Below, in pieces: positions 1-8,221 of a stretch of 64,000 nucleotides of DNA. The position numbers were made by a program, and so were the translations under genes. The DNA is from Porphyrobacter sp. GA68 (GTDB lineage: Bacteria > Pseudomonadota > Alphaproteobacteria > Sphingomonadales > Sphingomonadaceae), in assembly GCF_022605525.1 (NCBI RefSeq), contig NZ_JAKQYJ010000001.1, positions 682,001 through 746,000 on the forward strand, in the 5' to 3' direction. Position 1 is the first letter of the stretch; each line of letters opens with the position of its first letter. Below the pieces are notes generated by a model that did no database searches, was not told where the DNA came from, and saw nothing but the letters and a program-made list of their open reading frames with translations.

Positions 1-4
1 CGCA

Positions 5-1120
5 TCATTCGGCCATTATCCGTTCTACGATCCGGCGGGCAGCTTGCCCATCGCCATAGGGACTGCTGCCCTTTATCATGTCGGAATAAGCTGTCGGATC
101 GTCCAGCAGGCGGTTGGCCTCAGTGAGCAGGCGATCCGCCGACGGTCCGACCAGGCGCGCGCTGCCCGCGTCCACGGCCTCGGGCCGCTCGGTGGAGTCG
201 CGCGTCACCAGCACCGGTTTGTCGAGCGCAGGCGCCTCTTCTTGGATGCCCCCTGAATCTGTGATGACGATATAGGCGTGCTTCAGGAGATAGACCAAGG
301 AGAGATATTCAAGCGGCGGAGTGAGATGAACGTTCGGAGCATCACCAAGCATCTCGCGGACGACTTCCTGAACGGAGGGGTTGAGATGTACTGGATAGAT
401 GATGTCGACGTCGCTGCGTTCCGCCAGCCCCTTGATTGCAATACAGATCTGGCGCAGCCCTTGTCCGAAATTCTCGCGGCGGTGGCCGGTGACGAGCACC
501 AGGCGGCGTTCGTCGTTCAGGAATGGCATGCCCTGCCCCGCGCGTTCGCGAAGCGCCGGTTCCCGATGAAGTCGGTCGACGATGCTGTACAACGCGTCGA
601 TCACCGTATTTCCGGTGACGACGATCTTATCCGGACTGACGTTCTCAGCCAACAGGTTGGCCTGCGAGCGCAGGGTTGGTGGAAAGTGAAGGGTCGTGAT
701 CGGGGTCAACAGCCGCCGATTCATCTCCTCGGGCCAAGGCGACATGATGTTCCCGGTCCGCAACCCTGCCTCAACATGCGCCACTTTGATCTTGCGATGA
801 AAGGCGGCCAACCCTGCGGCGAACGCGGATGTGGTGTCGCCCTGCACAATAACCCAGTCCGGGTTGGTCTCGGCCAGCACCTCGTCCACGGTCTGCAAGA
901 CGTTCGCGGAAAGTGCGGAAAGTTGCTGCCGGGGGCGCATGACGTCGAGATCGAACGCCGGCCGGATCCTGAACAAATCCAGCACCTGATCGAGCATCTC
1001 GCGATGTTGGCCAGTGACACAGGTTATATGTTCAACGCCGGGCTCCAATTCGAATGCACGGATGACGGGTGCCAGCTTTATTGCTTCTGGCCGCGTCCCA
1101 AAGATGCTCATCACTTTCAT
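5..1120 (-). CDS. wecB: UDP-N-acetylglucosamine 2-epimerase (non-hydrolysing)
   Basis: This cytosolic enzyme interconverts UDP-GlcNAc and UDP-ManNAc, supplying ManNAc-type sugars for surface polysaccharide. The 371-residue protein is full length for the family. It shows GTRPEAIK (8-15), VQGDTTS with Asp95, HVEAGLRT with Glu117, PEEMNRR with Glu131, TGHRRENFG with His213 and the late TDSGGIQEEAP loop, all at positions matching the E. coli enzyme. The ATG is preceded by an AGGGAG ribosome site. It is divergent from the polymerase gene to its right and is the leftmost gene of the polysaccharide locus. A second paralogue lies at 8222-9385. Confidence 0.95.
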   Translation of the reverse strand: MKVMSIFGTRPEAIKLAPVIRAFELEPGVEHITCVTGQHREMLDQVLDLFRIRPAFDLDVMRPRQQLSALSANVLQTVDEVLAETNPDWVIVQGDTTSAFAAGLAAFHRKIKVAHVEAGLRTGNIMSPWPEEMNRRLLTPITTLHFPPTLRSQANLLAENVSPDKIVVTGNTVIDALYSIVDRLHREPALRERAGQGMPFLNDERRLVLVTGHRRENFGQGLRQICIAIKGLAERSDVDIIYPVHLNPSVQEVVREMLGDAPNVHLTPPLEYLSLVYLLKHAYIVITDSGGIQEEAPALDKPVLVTRDSTERPEAVDAGSARLVGPSADRLLTEANRLLDDPTAYSDMIKGSSPYGDGQAARRIVERIMAE

Positions 1121-1298
1121 CGAACACTCCCTTCGTGAGCCGCGTTAGCGAGTGACGGCCCGCATACAAGAGGCGGCAGCGGCAATATAATCATCATGCG
1201 AAGCGGCCCTGTCGAACGGGAGAAAGCCGGCACAACCGACACGGAGCAAGCGCTAGGCGCCCCTTGCCGCAAGCATCGGGTTTACGATAGGTGGCATC

Positions 1299-2591
1299 AT
1301 GTCTCCGGAACTTGTCAGACCCGCCATTCTCGCCCCGACAACACAGTCGAAGGGCGACGAGGCCGCTCAGCAAATCTGTATCTTCATCGCCATGGCGGCG
1401 GCACTGATCCTGCAATCGGCCGCTATCGCGTTTTCGGGTGCCTATTTCGGGTTGATCGTCCCATTTGTAATTGCCTTCGTGTTGGCTTGGGCGGCATCGC
1501 AAAGCCAGCGCTACTTTATCGGCTACGCAACGATCCCGATCGTCATCTGCTGCGTAATCCTGTGCTGGTGCATCATTGCCCCCCTGCCCAACGCGGAAAT
1601 AGAGGGGCTGCCGGTCACCGATCGGCTCAACTATTATTTGCTGTACTATACGCCGGGGCTGTTTTCCTACACCGATTACGAAGTAGGCTTCTTGACCCTG
1701 ATCGCGCTATGCCGATCGTTCGTTGATTTCCCGACGTTTCTGGTCTTGTGCGTCACGATCACGCTGCTGGGATTTCTTCGCGTCCTCTCGGCACTGAAGC
1801 GCGAGGCATATTTTCCAATCCTGCTGTGCTGCGGACTGGGCTATTTCGCCTTCTGGAGCGGGGTCCTCAACATCACCCGGCAGTTTCTGGCCGGTGGATT
1901 GGTGCTGATCGGCATCAGCCTGCTGCTTGCCCAGCCCCGTTCACTTGGCCGGGCGCATCTGATCTGCGCGCTGATTGGCGTGGTCGCCATGTCTATCCAC
2001 TCCTCGGCGGCGATCGTTTTCCTTTTTCAGTTCCTCACGCTGGTGCGTCGTCGCGACCGGCTGCTCGCGACGATATGGATTTTCAACTTGACACTGTTCG
2101 CGGCCAATTTCCTCGGCCTTGATCCGCTGCGCCCGTTCACCTCCCGCATTTCGTTGTTTCAGCGGTATGATATTGAAGAAGCGTCCGCTGCCGATCTCAT
2201 CAACATCATGAACACTGGTGTCGGTTCGGGCAACCGCCCGGACTGGGCATTGTTCCTGCTGCTTCCGATGTTGTTGTATTACGGCTTCCGCATACTGCGA
2301 AGTCGTTCGAAGGTGCCGCAGGATGATCTCAGCACGTTTGCCCTGTTCTATACGACGTTAACCATCCCGTTCTACGCAATGAGCTATCTGGTTTATGCCG
2401 ACCGCCTAGCCTATTACGCTTACCTGACAATCCCGTTGTTTCTGCTGATCATAGCGGCATCCCCTGCGATGAAGCAATTTCGGGCGATGATTGTCGCAGC
2501 CTTAGCAGCCGTCGCCATCTCGCAGTTTGTGTTTGGATGGTATGGATACACGCCCCTGTTCTGGTCGGGAGGACTCATCGGAAGATTCTGA
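1299..2591 (+). CDS. EpsG-family / Wzy-like polysaccharide polymerase (membrane)
   Basis: A 430-residue polytopic inner-membrane protein with about ten or more hydrophobic segments from residue 26 to the C-terminus. Between them is a periplasmic-type loop with the NITRQFLAGGLVLIG stretch typical of EpsG proteins, a family that polymerises or assembles exopolysaccharide repeat units. It sits among two glycosyltransferases and nucleotide-sugar enzymes, which supports a Wzy-type role. The start is the ATG preceded by AGGTGG. Sequence divergence is usual in this family, so the exact linkage made cannot be read. It ends 9 bp from the convergent glycosyltransferase gene. Confidence 0.8.
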   Translation: MSPELVRPAILAPTTQSKGDEAAQQICIFIAMAAALILQSAAIAFSGAYFGLIVPFVIAFVLAWAASQSQRYFIGYATIPIVICCVILCWCIIAPLPNAEIEGLPVTDRLNYYLLYYTPGLFSYTDYEVGFLTLIALCRSFVDFPTFLVLCVTITLLGFLRVLSALKREAYFPILLCCGLGYFAFWSGVLNITRQFLAGGLVLIGISLLLAQPRSLGRAHLICALIGVVAMSIHSSAAIVFLFQFLTLVRRRDRLLATIWIFNLTLFAANFLGLDPLRPFTSRISLFQRYDIEEASAADLINIMNTGVGSGNRPDWALFLLLPMLLYYGFRILRSRSKVPQDDLSTFALFYTTLTIPFYAMSYLVYADRLAYYAYLTIPLFLLIIAASPAMKQFRAMIVAALAAVAISQFVFGWYGYTPLFWSGGLIGRF

Positions 2592-2600
2592 TGCCTGGAA

Positions 2601-3464
2601 CTAGGCTCCGCTTTGCGAGAAGCGTTTGCGAACGGCCGCCTTGACATTGCGCGGCACGATTGCCGCCGCCATGCTGCGTACCAACCCTTTGTACGACGCG
2701 GGCCGGCGGAAGGAAAAGTACCGCAACACAACCCTTGCGGTAGTCCGCGCCGGCCGGTTTGACGACGCCAGGACCGACCCACCGTGCACGCGATATTCCA
2801 CGAGCGGCTGCGTCACGCTGGCCACCGTCCCGTTGCGGGCGATGCGTTGCAGGAACTCATAGTCTTCGGCGCCGACATATCGTTCGTCATAGCAACCGAT
2901 TTTAGTGAACACGGACGTTCGCAAGAACCACGTCGAATGGACGAAGATGTTGCGCACGGCCAGGGCCGCAATGAGATCTGCGGGAAGATCACCTGATACG
3001 TCCCAAAGCCACTTGCCGTCGCCGTCAACCACACGGACGCCGCTGACCGTCAGGTCGGCTTCGCTGGCATCAGCCTTGGCGAGTTGCAACGCCAGCCGGT
3101 CGGCAGTGCTGAAATCATCTGCATCTTGGCGAGCGTAGAACGCATACCCTTCGTTCAGCGCGAAGCGCGCGGCAAAGTTCAAAATGCCGATCAGTCCGAT
3201 GTTGCTTTCCATCCGGCAATGGATGAGATTGTCGAGGGCAGGCAGCCGTTCCAACGGCGCGCCCCCGTCCTCGACTAGCAGGATGTCGTGCGGCTCGGCA
3301 TTGCGAGCCAGTGCCGCTAGACACGGCTCGATCCAGCGTTGCGCGTTGTAGCATGGCAAAACCACGAGGATCTTGGGACGTGATGCATTCTTTGGGCGCT
3401 GATCGCGCACGCGGCAGAACACCATTCGATTGCCGTGGGTAACCCAGTGATCGGCTAAGGTCAC
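2601..3464 (-). CDS. Glycosyltransferase family 2
   Basis: A 287-residue GT-A fold glycosyltransferase, probably cytosolic or membrane-associated, transferring a sugar from a nucleotide donor onto the growing lipid-linked repeat. After a roughly 30-residue N-terminal extension come ILVVLPCYNAQ (32-42), LLVEDGG (62-68), RQDADDFS with the metal-binding DAD (114-116) and an AEDYEFLQR acceptor-side motif. The start is a GTG whose GTGA overlaps the stop of the upstream GT4 gene, so the two are translationally coupled. Donor and acceptor cannot be inferred from sequence alone. Confidence 0.88.
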   Translation of the reverse strand: MTLADHWVTHGNRMVFCRVRDQRPKNASRPKILVVLPCYNAQRWIEPCLAALARNAEPHDILLVEDGGAPLERLPALDNLIHCRMESNIGLIGILNFAARFALNEGYAFYARQDADDFSTADRLALQLAKADASEADLTVSGVRVVDGDGKWLWDVSGDLPADLIAALAVRNIFVHSTWFLRTSVFTKIGCYDERYVGAEDYEFLQRIARNGTVASVTQPLVEYRVHGGSVLASSNRPARTTARVVLRYFSFRRPASYKGLVRSMAAAIVPRNVKAAVRKRFSQSGA

Positions 3465-4603
3465 TGCAGTATCTCCGGCGTCAGTGGGGCGATCATGGTC
3501 TGGTAGATCCGTTCGTTCACCTTGACTTGGTCAAAGAGTTCCTCCGCCATCCGGCGACTTTCGCGACCCATCGCCGGGATGATCGCGGGATCGACGCAGA
3601 ACTTGCGCATGGCATCCGCCAGACTAGCAGCATCGCGCGGCTGAGCGAAAAAGCCATTCACGCCGCAAATCACCGTCTCACGACACCCCGCGACGTCGGT
3701 GGTGACTACCGGACGCCCCATTGCCATCGCCTCCTGCGTGCTTCGCGGCACGCCTTCACGATAGGAGGGCAGCACATATACGGAACAGTCGGCGATTGCC
3801 GGACGAACATCGAGCATCTCGCCCAGCCATTCGACGGTGCCGTCGGCGGTGAAGGCACGGACTTCGTCAGCTGGAATTCCGCTGGGATTAGAATCGGTCC
3901 CGCCGACAAGTTGAAAGCGGGTCATCGGGAAGTCCTTGCGCACCATCCGCGCCGCAGTCACAAATTCGCGAACACCCTTCTCGCGCAACAGGCGGCCAAT
4001 CATGAGAAATGATGGAGGACCATCTGGCAAAGGCGCGACATCGTAGTAGGACAGATCAACTCCGATACCGCCCAGAAGCCGGGCGTTGACAGGCGACACA
4101 ATTCCTCGTTCGACAAACTCGGTACGATCGTCGGGGTTAAGGAACAGCACCCGATGCGCACGACCTAGTGCAATTCTCAGCAAGATGATGGCCAAGCGAC
4201 GCGCCAATCGCTTCTTGATACCTTCGTGACCGACGTCGGTGAACAGGTAACCCAGCCCTTCCACCATAGCCACGCGGCGCGGGACACGCGCGATCGCCGC
4301 GGCGAGGCCGCCGTATATGTTCGGTTTGATGAAATAGGTCAGGCTTGCGTCCGGGCGCTCGCGGCGCAGCCACACGGTGAGATCCCGCAGCGCCTGCAAG
4401 TCGGACAGCGGATTTAGTCCGGTCCGTTCGATCCTATAAGTCGCGGGCACAACCCCCAACGCGGCGAGTTCCTCCCGCTGCTCTGTCGAATAACTCGGTG
4501 CCAGCGCGTGAACCACATGTCCGCGCTCGACGAGGAGCCGCAACAGGGGGCCGCGAAACCGGATCAGCGACTCCGCAAAATTTGATATGACGGCGATCTT
4601 CAT
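3461..4603 (-). CDS. Glycosyltransferase family 4
   Basis: A 380-residue GT-B retaining glycosyltransferase. The N-terminal acceptor domain starts MKIAVISNFAESLIRFRGPL. The C-terminal domain carries GRLLREKGV (Arg204, Lys209), a donor phosphate contact, and the EGVPRSTQE Glu-x7-Glu motif (Glu283 and Glu291) followed by AMAMGRPVVTTDVAGCRE. Closest in style to PglA/WbpZ-like N-acetylhexosamine transferases of lipid-linked oligosaccharide assembly, which is an inference from motif style. It is first of a two-gene operon with the GT2 downstream (4-bp overlap). Its upstream side faces a gene-poor stretch with an insertion-sequence remnant. Confidence 0.9.
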   Translation of the reverse strand: MKIAVISNFAESLIRFRGPLLRLLVERGHVVHALAPSYSTEQREELAALGVVPATYRIERTGLNPLSDLQALRDLTVWLRRERPDASLTYFIKPNIYGGLAAAIARVPRRVAMVEGLGYLFTDVGHEGIKKRLARRLAIILLRIALGRAHRVLFLNPDDRTEFVERGIVSPVNARLLGGIGVDLSYYDVAPLPDGPPSFLMIGRLLREKGVREFVTAARMVRKDFPMTRFQLVGGTDSNPSGIPADEVRAFTADGTVEWLGEMLDVRPAIADCSVYVLPSYREGVPRSTQEAMAMGRPVVTTDVAGCRETVICGVNGFFAQPRDAASLADAMRKFCVDPAIIPAMGRESRRMAEELFDQVKVNERIYQTMIAPLTPEILQ

Positions 4604-4900
4604 GTCGGACCGACTGTCATGAGTACGAAATCCGTTCTGCCGGGCTGCGGCTTGCCAATGATCCGCGAAACGAACATGTTGATTAAAACTGCCTTCAAGT
4701 CGTCAACGGGATTGCCGGGTAAAAGGATGGCCTGTTGTCGTCAAATTGCGGTCTTCTTTCGCGGTATTCCAGGCAAGACAGAAATGGTTTGGCGACAAAG
4801 CAACCCTGGTACGTCAACTAGTCCCACGGCGACCACTTTGTCCATTCCTGCACGCATCGTCGCATACGTTGGGTTGCTCCCTTTCGGCGTGACAGCTCTG
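4604..4900. other. Gene-free stretch upstream of the GT4 gene
   Basis: About 300 bp with no open frame that looks like a protein. A 167-codon plus-strand frame starting at 4619 gives a low-complexity translation with no recognisable family and runs out of frame through the transposase remnant that follows. It presumably holds the promoter of the glycosyltransferase pair reading left, but no convincing promoter could be picked. Confidence 0.4.
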
Positions 4901-4940
4901 TGGCTAAGTTCCGCGCGACTGCAGGATTGGCGACTGGCGA

Positions 4941-5230
4941 TTGGTGAAGGAAGTGAGCGATGGCGGATGCGGTGTTCAAATCCCGGCAGCAGCCTCATTT
5001 CATCAAAAGGGACAAGCGCCGAGCTATGGCGTGGCAGTCGCCGAACTGAAGAAGGAAGGCAAGATAACGGCCGATACTGGCCACCACCAAGCCAAGTGCC
5101 TCAACAACATCGTGAGCGCTGACCTCGGCAAGCTAAGGTAACTGATCCGGCAAGTGCGCGGCTTCAGGAGGCCGCCGGCCGCCTGACGCCAGACAGCAGG
5201 ATGGCGGCTATAGGCTTCGCACGCCACGAG
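4941..5230 (+). pseudogene. IS6-family transposase remnant (3' part, decayed)
   Basis: A plus-strand frame reads VAVAELKKEGKITADT, then HQAKCLNNIVSADLGKLR, an in-frame TAA, then LIRQVRGF. This matches the C-terminal catalytic region of IS6-family DDE transposases (pattern: RELK-x-G, then the KYLNN-VEADH-x-LK element, then an RPVRGFK-type segment). Upstream in the same frame AAASFHQKGQAP resembles the AKAFFRKA-x-QG-x-P segment, with the DGYAASH part lost. The consensus Lys-Tyr before LNN is Lys-Cys here, and the His of ADH is Leu. The internal stop, missing 5' half and absence of terminal inverted repeats mark it as dead. It lies between the two halves of the polysaccharide locus. Confidence 0.72.
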
Positions 5231-5331
5231 TTCAGCTTTGCAACAGAGCCGAGGCGACTAGACGCCCGCTCATCCGTCCGGGCGCCGGATGTCCATGAAC
5301 TGAGAGAGAGTTTCCCTTCCATAGATGTCAC

Positions 5332-6510
5332 TCATCCCAAAGCGGAAGAGAGGACCCGGTCGATTGCACCTACTGCACGGTCGAGTTCAGCATCTCCCAT
5401 GGTAGGGTGAGTCAGGAACATGAGGCTCGTTTCGCCCAACTCGCGCGCGTTAGGTAGCCGCTCTTTCGGACGCCAAGGAGTGCCCTCAAAAGCCTTCTCC
5501 AAATATACTTCAGGGCAGGTGCCGTGCAGAACCTGCACCTCCGCTTCGCGTAATGAACTTACGATCCGGTCGCGCGACCAACCTTCCGCCAGCCCTTCTG
5601 GTCGAACGTAAGCATAGAGACGATAATATGCATGGCGGAGGCCTGCCGCTGGAGTAGGTACCCGGACGACTTCTGGATGATGCGCCAGTGCCTCGGTAAG
5701 GCGAGCTGCAATCGCGGTGCGGCGATCAGTCCATTCCGCCATGCGGCCAAGCTGGATGCGGCCGATAGCCGCCTGCATCTCTAGCATCCGCCAATTTGTG
5801 CCGAAGCTTTCGTGTACCCAACGAAAGCCGGGAGCATGTTCGCATTCGTACATTGCCTCCCAGCTCTTGCCGTGGTCCTTGAAAGACCACATACTCGACC
5901 ACAGCGCGCCGTCGTTGGTCGTTACCATGCCGCCTTCGCCGCCAGTAGTCATGATTTTGTCCTGGCAGAATGACCAAGCCCCAACGTGGCCGATGCTGCC
6001 GACCCTCCGCGCACCCACCATTGCGCCGTGTGCTTGAGCGCAATCCTCGATTACAGCCAGATCGTGCTGGGCCGCCAGCGCCATGATCCCATCCATGTCG
6101 CATGGCCAGCCGGCCAGATGAACCGGGATGATCGCGCGAGTTCGCTCGGTGATGAGAGGGGCAATGGTGGCCGGGCTGATGTTGCCGCTGTCGCGTTCAA
6201 CGTCCGCGAACACTGGCACCGCACCTGCATTCACCACGCACGAAACAGACGCGATGAAGGTACGCGGCGTTACGATGACCTCGTCACCTGCCGCGATGCC
6301 CAGCGCCTTTAGTGCAACATCAAGAGCCAGTGTGCCATTGGCAAGCGCCACGGCGTAGGCGCTGCCCACCCAGTTCGCAAACTCCCGCTCGAATGCGCGG
6401 CTGACTTGACCAGTCCAGTAGTTTACTTGGTTTGACCGGACGATATCTGCCACGGCCTGGGCTTCCTCTTCCGTGAATTGCGGCCAGACGCTCTTCTCGA
6501 TCACGTTCAT
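5332..6510 (-). CDS. DegT/DnrJ/EryC1/StrS-family PLP sugar aminotransferase
   Basis: A cytosolic PLP enzyme that aminates a keto-sugar nucleotide, or in some members dehydrates or epimerises it. The 392-residue reading from ATG 6510 has NGTLALDVALKALGI (58-72), PRTFIASVSCVVNAGAVPVFADV (82-104), IEDCAQAHG with Asp156 and SFCQDKIMTTGGEGG with the Schiff-base Lys185. The open frame extends 31 codons further upstream, but only 6510 has a ribosome site (AGAAGAG) and the usual family N-terminus. The PHLAG/QDK form resembles sugar aminotransferases of surface polysaccharide loci. It stands alone, with an insertion-sequence remnant to its left and 700 gene-free bases to its right. Confidence 0.9.
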   Translation of the reverse strand: MNVIEKSVWPQFTEEEAQAVADIVRSNQVNYWTGQVSRAFEREFANWVGSAYAVALANGTLALDVALKALGIAAGDEVIVTPRTFIASVSCVVNAGAVPVFADVERDSGNISPATIAPLITERTRAIIPVHLAGWPCDMDGIMALAAQHDLAVIEDCAQAHGAMVGARRVGSIGHVGAWSFCQDKIMTTGGEGGMVTTNDGALWSSMWSFKDHGKSWEAMYECEHAPGFRWVHESFGTNWRMLEMQAAIGRIQLGRMAEWTDRRTAIAARLTEALAHHPEVVRVPTPAAGLRHAYYRLYAYVRPEGLAEGWSRDRIVSSLREAEVQVLHGTCPEVYLEKAFEGTPWRPKERLPNARELGETSLMFLTHPTMGDAELDRAVGAIDRVLSSALG

Positions 6511-7216
6511 ATCGTACTCTTCTTTGTGCGTGCGTGGGGCTGATATGTCCGGTACAGGCAGAGGCGAGCAGCCCGGAAGCACGGATTGCCCTGCGCGCTG
6601 CACAGATCAAAATCCAGCGTTTTGTTCACGGTACCGAAATAGCTGCGTCCTTGACTCGTGCGGCCAGTGCTCGTTGCTATTCGCGGTAGGGACCGCCAGC
6701 ACCCAGTGGATTACCGCCAGGTGGTGCTTGCAGCAAACACAGCACGCATTGGGTTGTTACCGCGCTCGCGAGGACTTGCGCGCTTGCTGCCGTGCCAGAT
6801 TGTACTCGCGAGCTATACGCGCAGCGGGGGTCTGACGTTGCTGCCCACTTGGCGGGCGGGGACGCGCTGCCCGGCACGATCCGCCTAACTACTGTTCCTT
6901 TCCCGCGCGCAGGGGAGTGGACCCGCTTCTCCAGTGTTTTGGAATGACTATTTTGCCTCAAAAGCAGATGCCGGAAGATGGGGTTGTGCGGCGCTGAATA
7001 GAGGATTGCTGACCTTCCTACGATGCGAGTTGCGGCGAAACTATTTGGCCACGAAGTGCTTCAGATGGGGGCTGCCGGCAAAGCTAGCATCAGAGCACCT
7101 CAGCCGCTCAATTCCTTTCAAAACGGCTTTCACTACCCGGATCTCGAAGTCGAAGCTACAGATTGCCTCTTCGCTCCGGCATCGTTCTGACCTAAGGAGC
7201 CGGCCAACCGCCAACC
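6511..7216. other. Gene-free 0.7-kb stretch inside the polysaccharide locus
   Basis: No frame on either strand gives a recognisable protein. The short frames at 6658-6888 (+), 6677-6961 (-) and 6934-7392 (+) have arginine/serine-rich shadow-like translations. It separates the divergent aminotransferase and UDP-glucuronate decarboxylase genes, so it must contain both promoters. A TTGACT at 6651-6656 is a possible plus-strand -35 box without a good -10. The base composition is patchy, with an AT-richer part near 6930-7140. It may be scar DNA from a lost gene or insertion, but I see no transposase motif in it. Confidence 0.45.
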
Positions 7217-8188
7217 ATGGAGCACTTGTTGACCAACTCTCGGACCCGCCATACTCGCGCGCTCGTCACCGGAGGGGCCGGGTTTCTCGGCTCGCATCTG
7301 ATCGACCGGCTTATCGAACGGGGTCACGAAGTGATCTGCGTCGACAATCTGTTCACCGGGGACAAGCGCAATGTCGAGCATCTCCGGCATGAGGCGAGGT
7401 TCGAGTTCCTGCGCCATGATGTCTGCTTTCCGCTGTATGTGGAGGCGGATGTAATCTACAACCTCGCTTGCCCGGCATCGCCCGTGCATTATCAACATGA
7501 CCCGGTACAAACGACCAAGACCAGTGTCCTGGGCGCCATCAACATGCTCGGCCTTGCCAAGCGGCTGAAGGCACCGATCTTCCAGGCATCAACCAGCGAG
7601 GTTTATGGCGACCCGGCGGTGCACCCGCAGGTCGAGGAATATTGGGGGAACGTGAACCCGATCGGCATCCGCTCATGCTACGATGAGGGCAAACGCTGTG
7701 CGGAAACCCTGTTTTTCGACTACCACCGGCAGCATGGCCTCGACATCAAGGTGGCGCGGATATTCAACACCTACGGGCCCCGCATGAATGCGGGCGACGG
7801 GCGCGTGGTATCCAATTTCATCGTGCAGGCGCTGCGCGGAGAGGACATCACGATTTATGGTGACGGGCAACAGACCCGCTCGTTCTGCTATGTCGACGAT
7901 CTTGTCGCCGGGTTTCTCTCTTTCATGGACGCGGGTCCCGATATTCACGGACCGATCAACATCGGCAATCCCAACGAATTCACGATTCGCGAGCTTGCCG
8001 AAAAGGTTCTCTCCAAGGTTGGCGGGAGTTCGCGCCTGATCGAACAGCCCCTACCGCAGGACGACCCGATGCAGCGTCAGCCCGACATCACCGTGGCGAG
8101 GCAGCAACTTGGCTGGCAGCCGAAAGTGGAGCTCGACGAAGGACTGGACCGGACAATCGCGTACTTCCGGCAGGCAATCGCCGCCTGA
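7217..8188 (+). CDS. UDP-glucuronate decarboxylase (UDP-xylose synthase), SDR family
   Basis: Cytosolic NAD-dependent extended SDR enzyme converting UDP-glucuronate to UDP-xylose with CO2 release. The 323-residue protein has the GGAGFLGS dinucleotide site (19-26), STSEVYGDP (125-133) and the YDEGK catalytic pair Tyr155/Lys159. The family-diagnostic stretches [20 protein letters not shown] and [12 protein letters not shown] are both present, as is RSFCYVDDL near residue 228. These separate it from dTDP-glucose dehydratases and UDP-galactose epimerases. Its presence suggests a xylose- or 4-keto-pentose-derived sugar in the polysaccharide made by this locus. It is convergent with the second wecB. 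Confidence 0.9.
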   Translation: MEHLLTNSRTRHTRALVTGGAGFLGSHLIDRLIERGHEVICVDNLFTGDKRNVEHLRHEARFEFLRHDVCFPLYVEADVIYNLACPASPVHYQHDPVQTTKTSVLGAINMLGLAKRLKAPIFQASTSEVYGDPAVHPQVEEYWGNVNPIGIRSCYDEGKRCAETLFFDYHRQHGLDIKVARIFNTYGPRMNAGDGRVVSNFIVQALRGEDITIYGDGQQTRSFCYVDDLVAGFLSFMDAGPDIHGPINIGNPNEFTIRELAEKVLSKVGGSSRLIEQPLPQDDPMQRQPDITVARQQLGWQPKVELDEGLDRTIAYFRQAIAA

Positions 8189-8221
8189 CCGGGTCGCTTG
8201 GTCAGTCGACGCCGTCCGGTT

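Noticed and set aside
4973-4985. A tRNA T-loop-like GTTCAAATCCC
   Set aside because: The flanking bases do not form the T-stem, and no acceptor, D or anticodon arm can be drawn. It falls in the transposase remnant.
4619-5122. 167-codon plus-strand frame right of the GT4 gene
   Set aside because: No recognisable family, and it crosses the transposase remnant in a different frame.
6934-7392. 152-codon frame running into the UDP-glucuronate decarboxylase
   Set aside because: It overlaps the start of the well-supported decarboxylase in another frame and its own translation is unlike any family.
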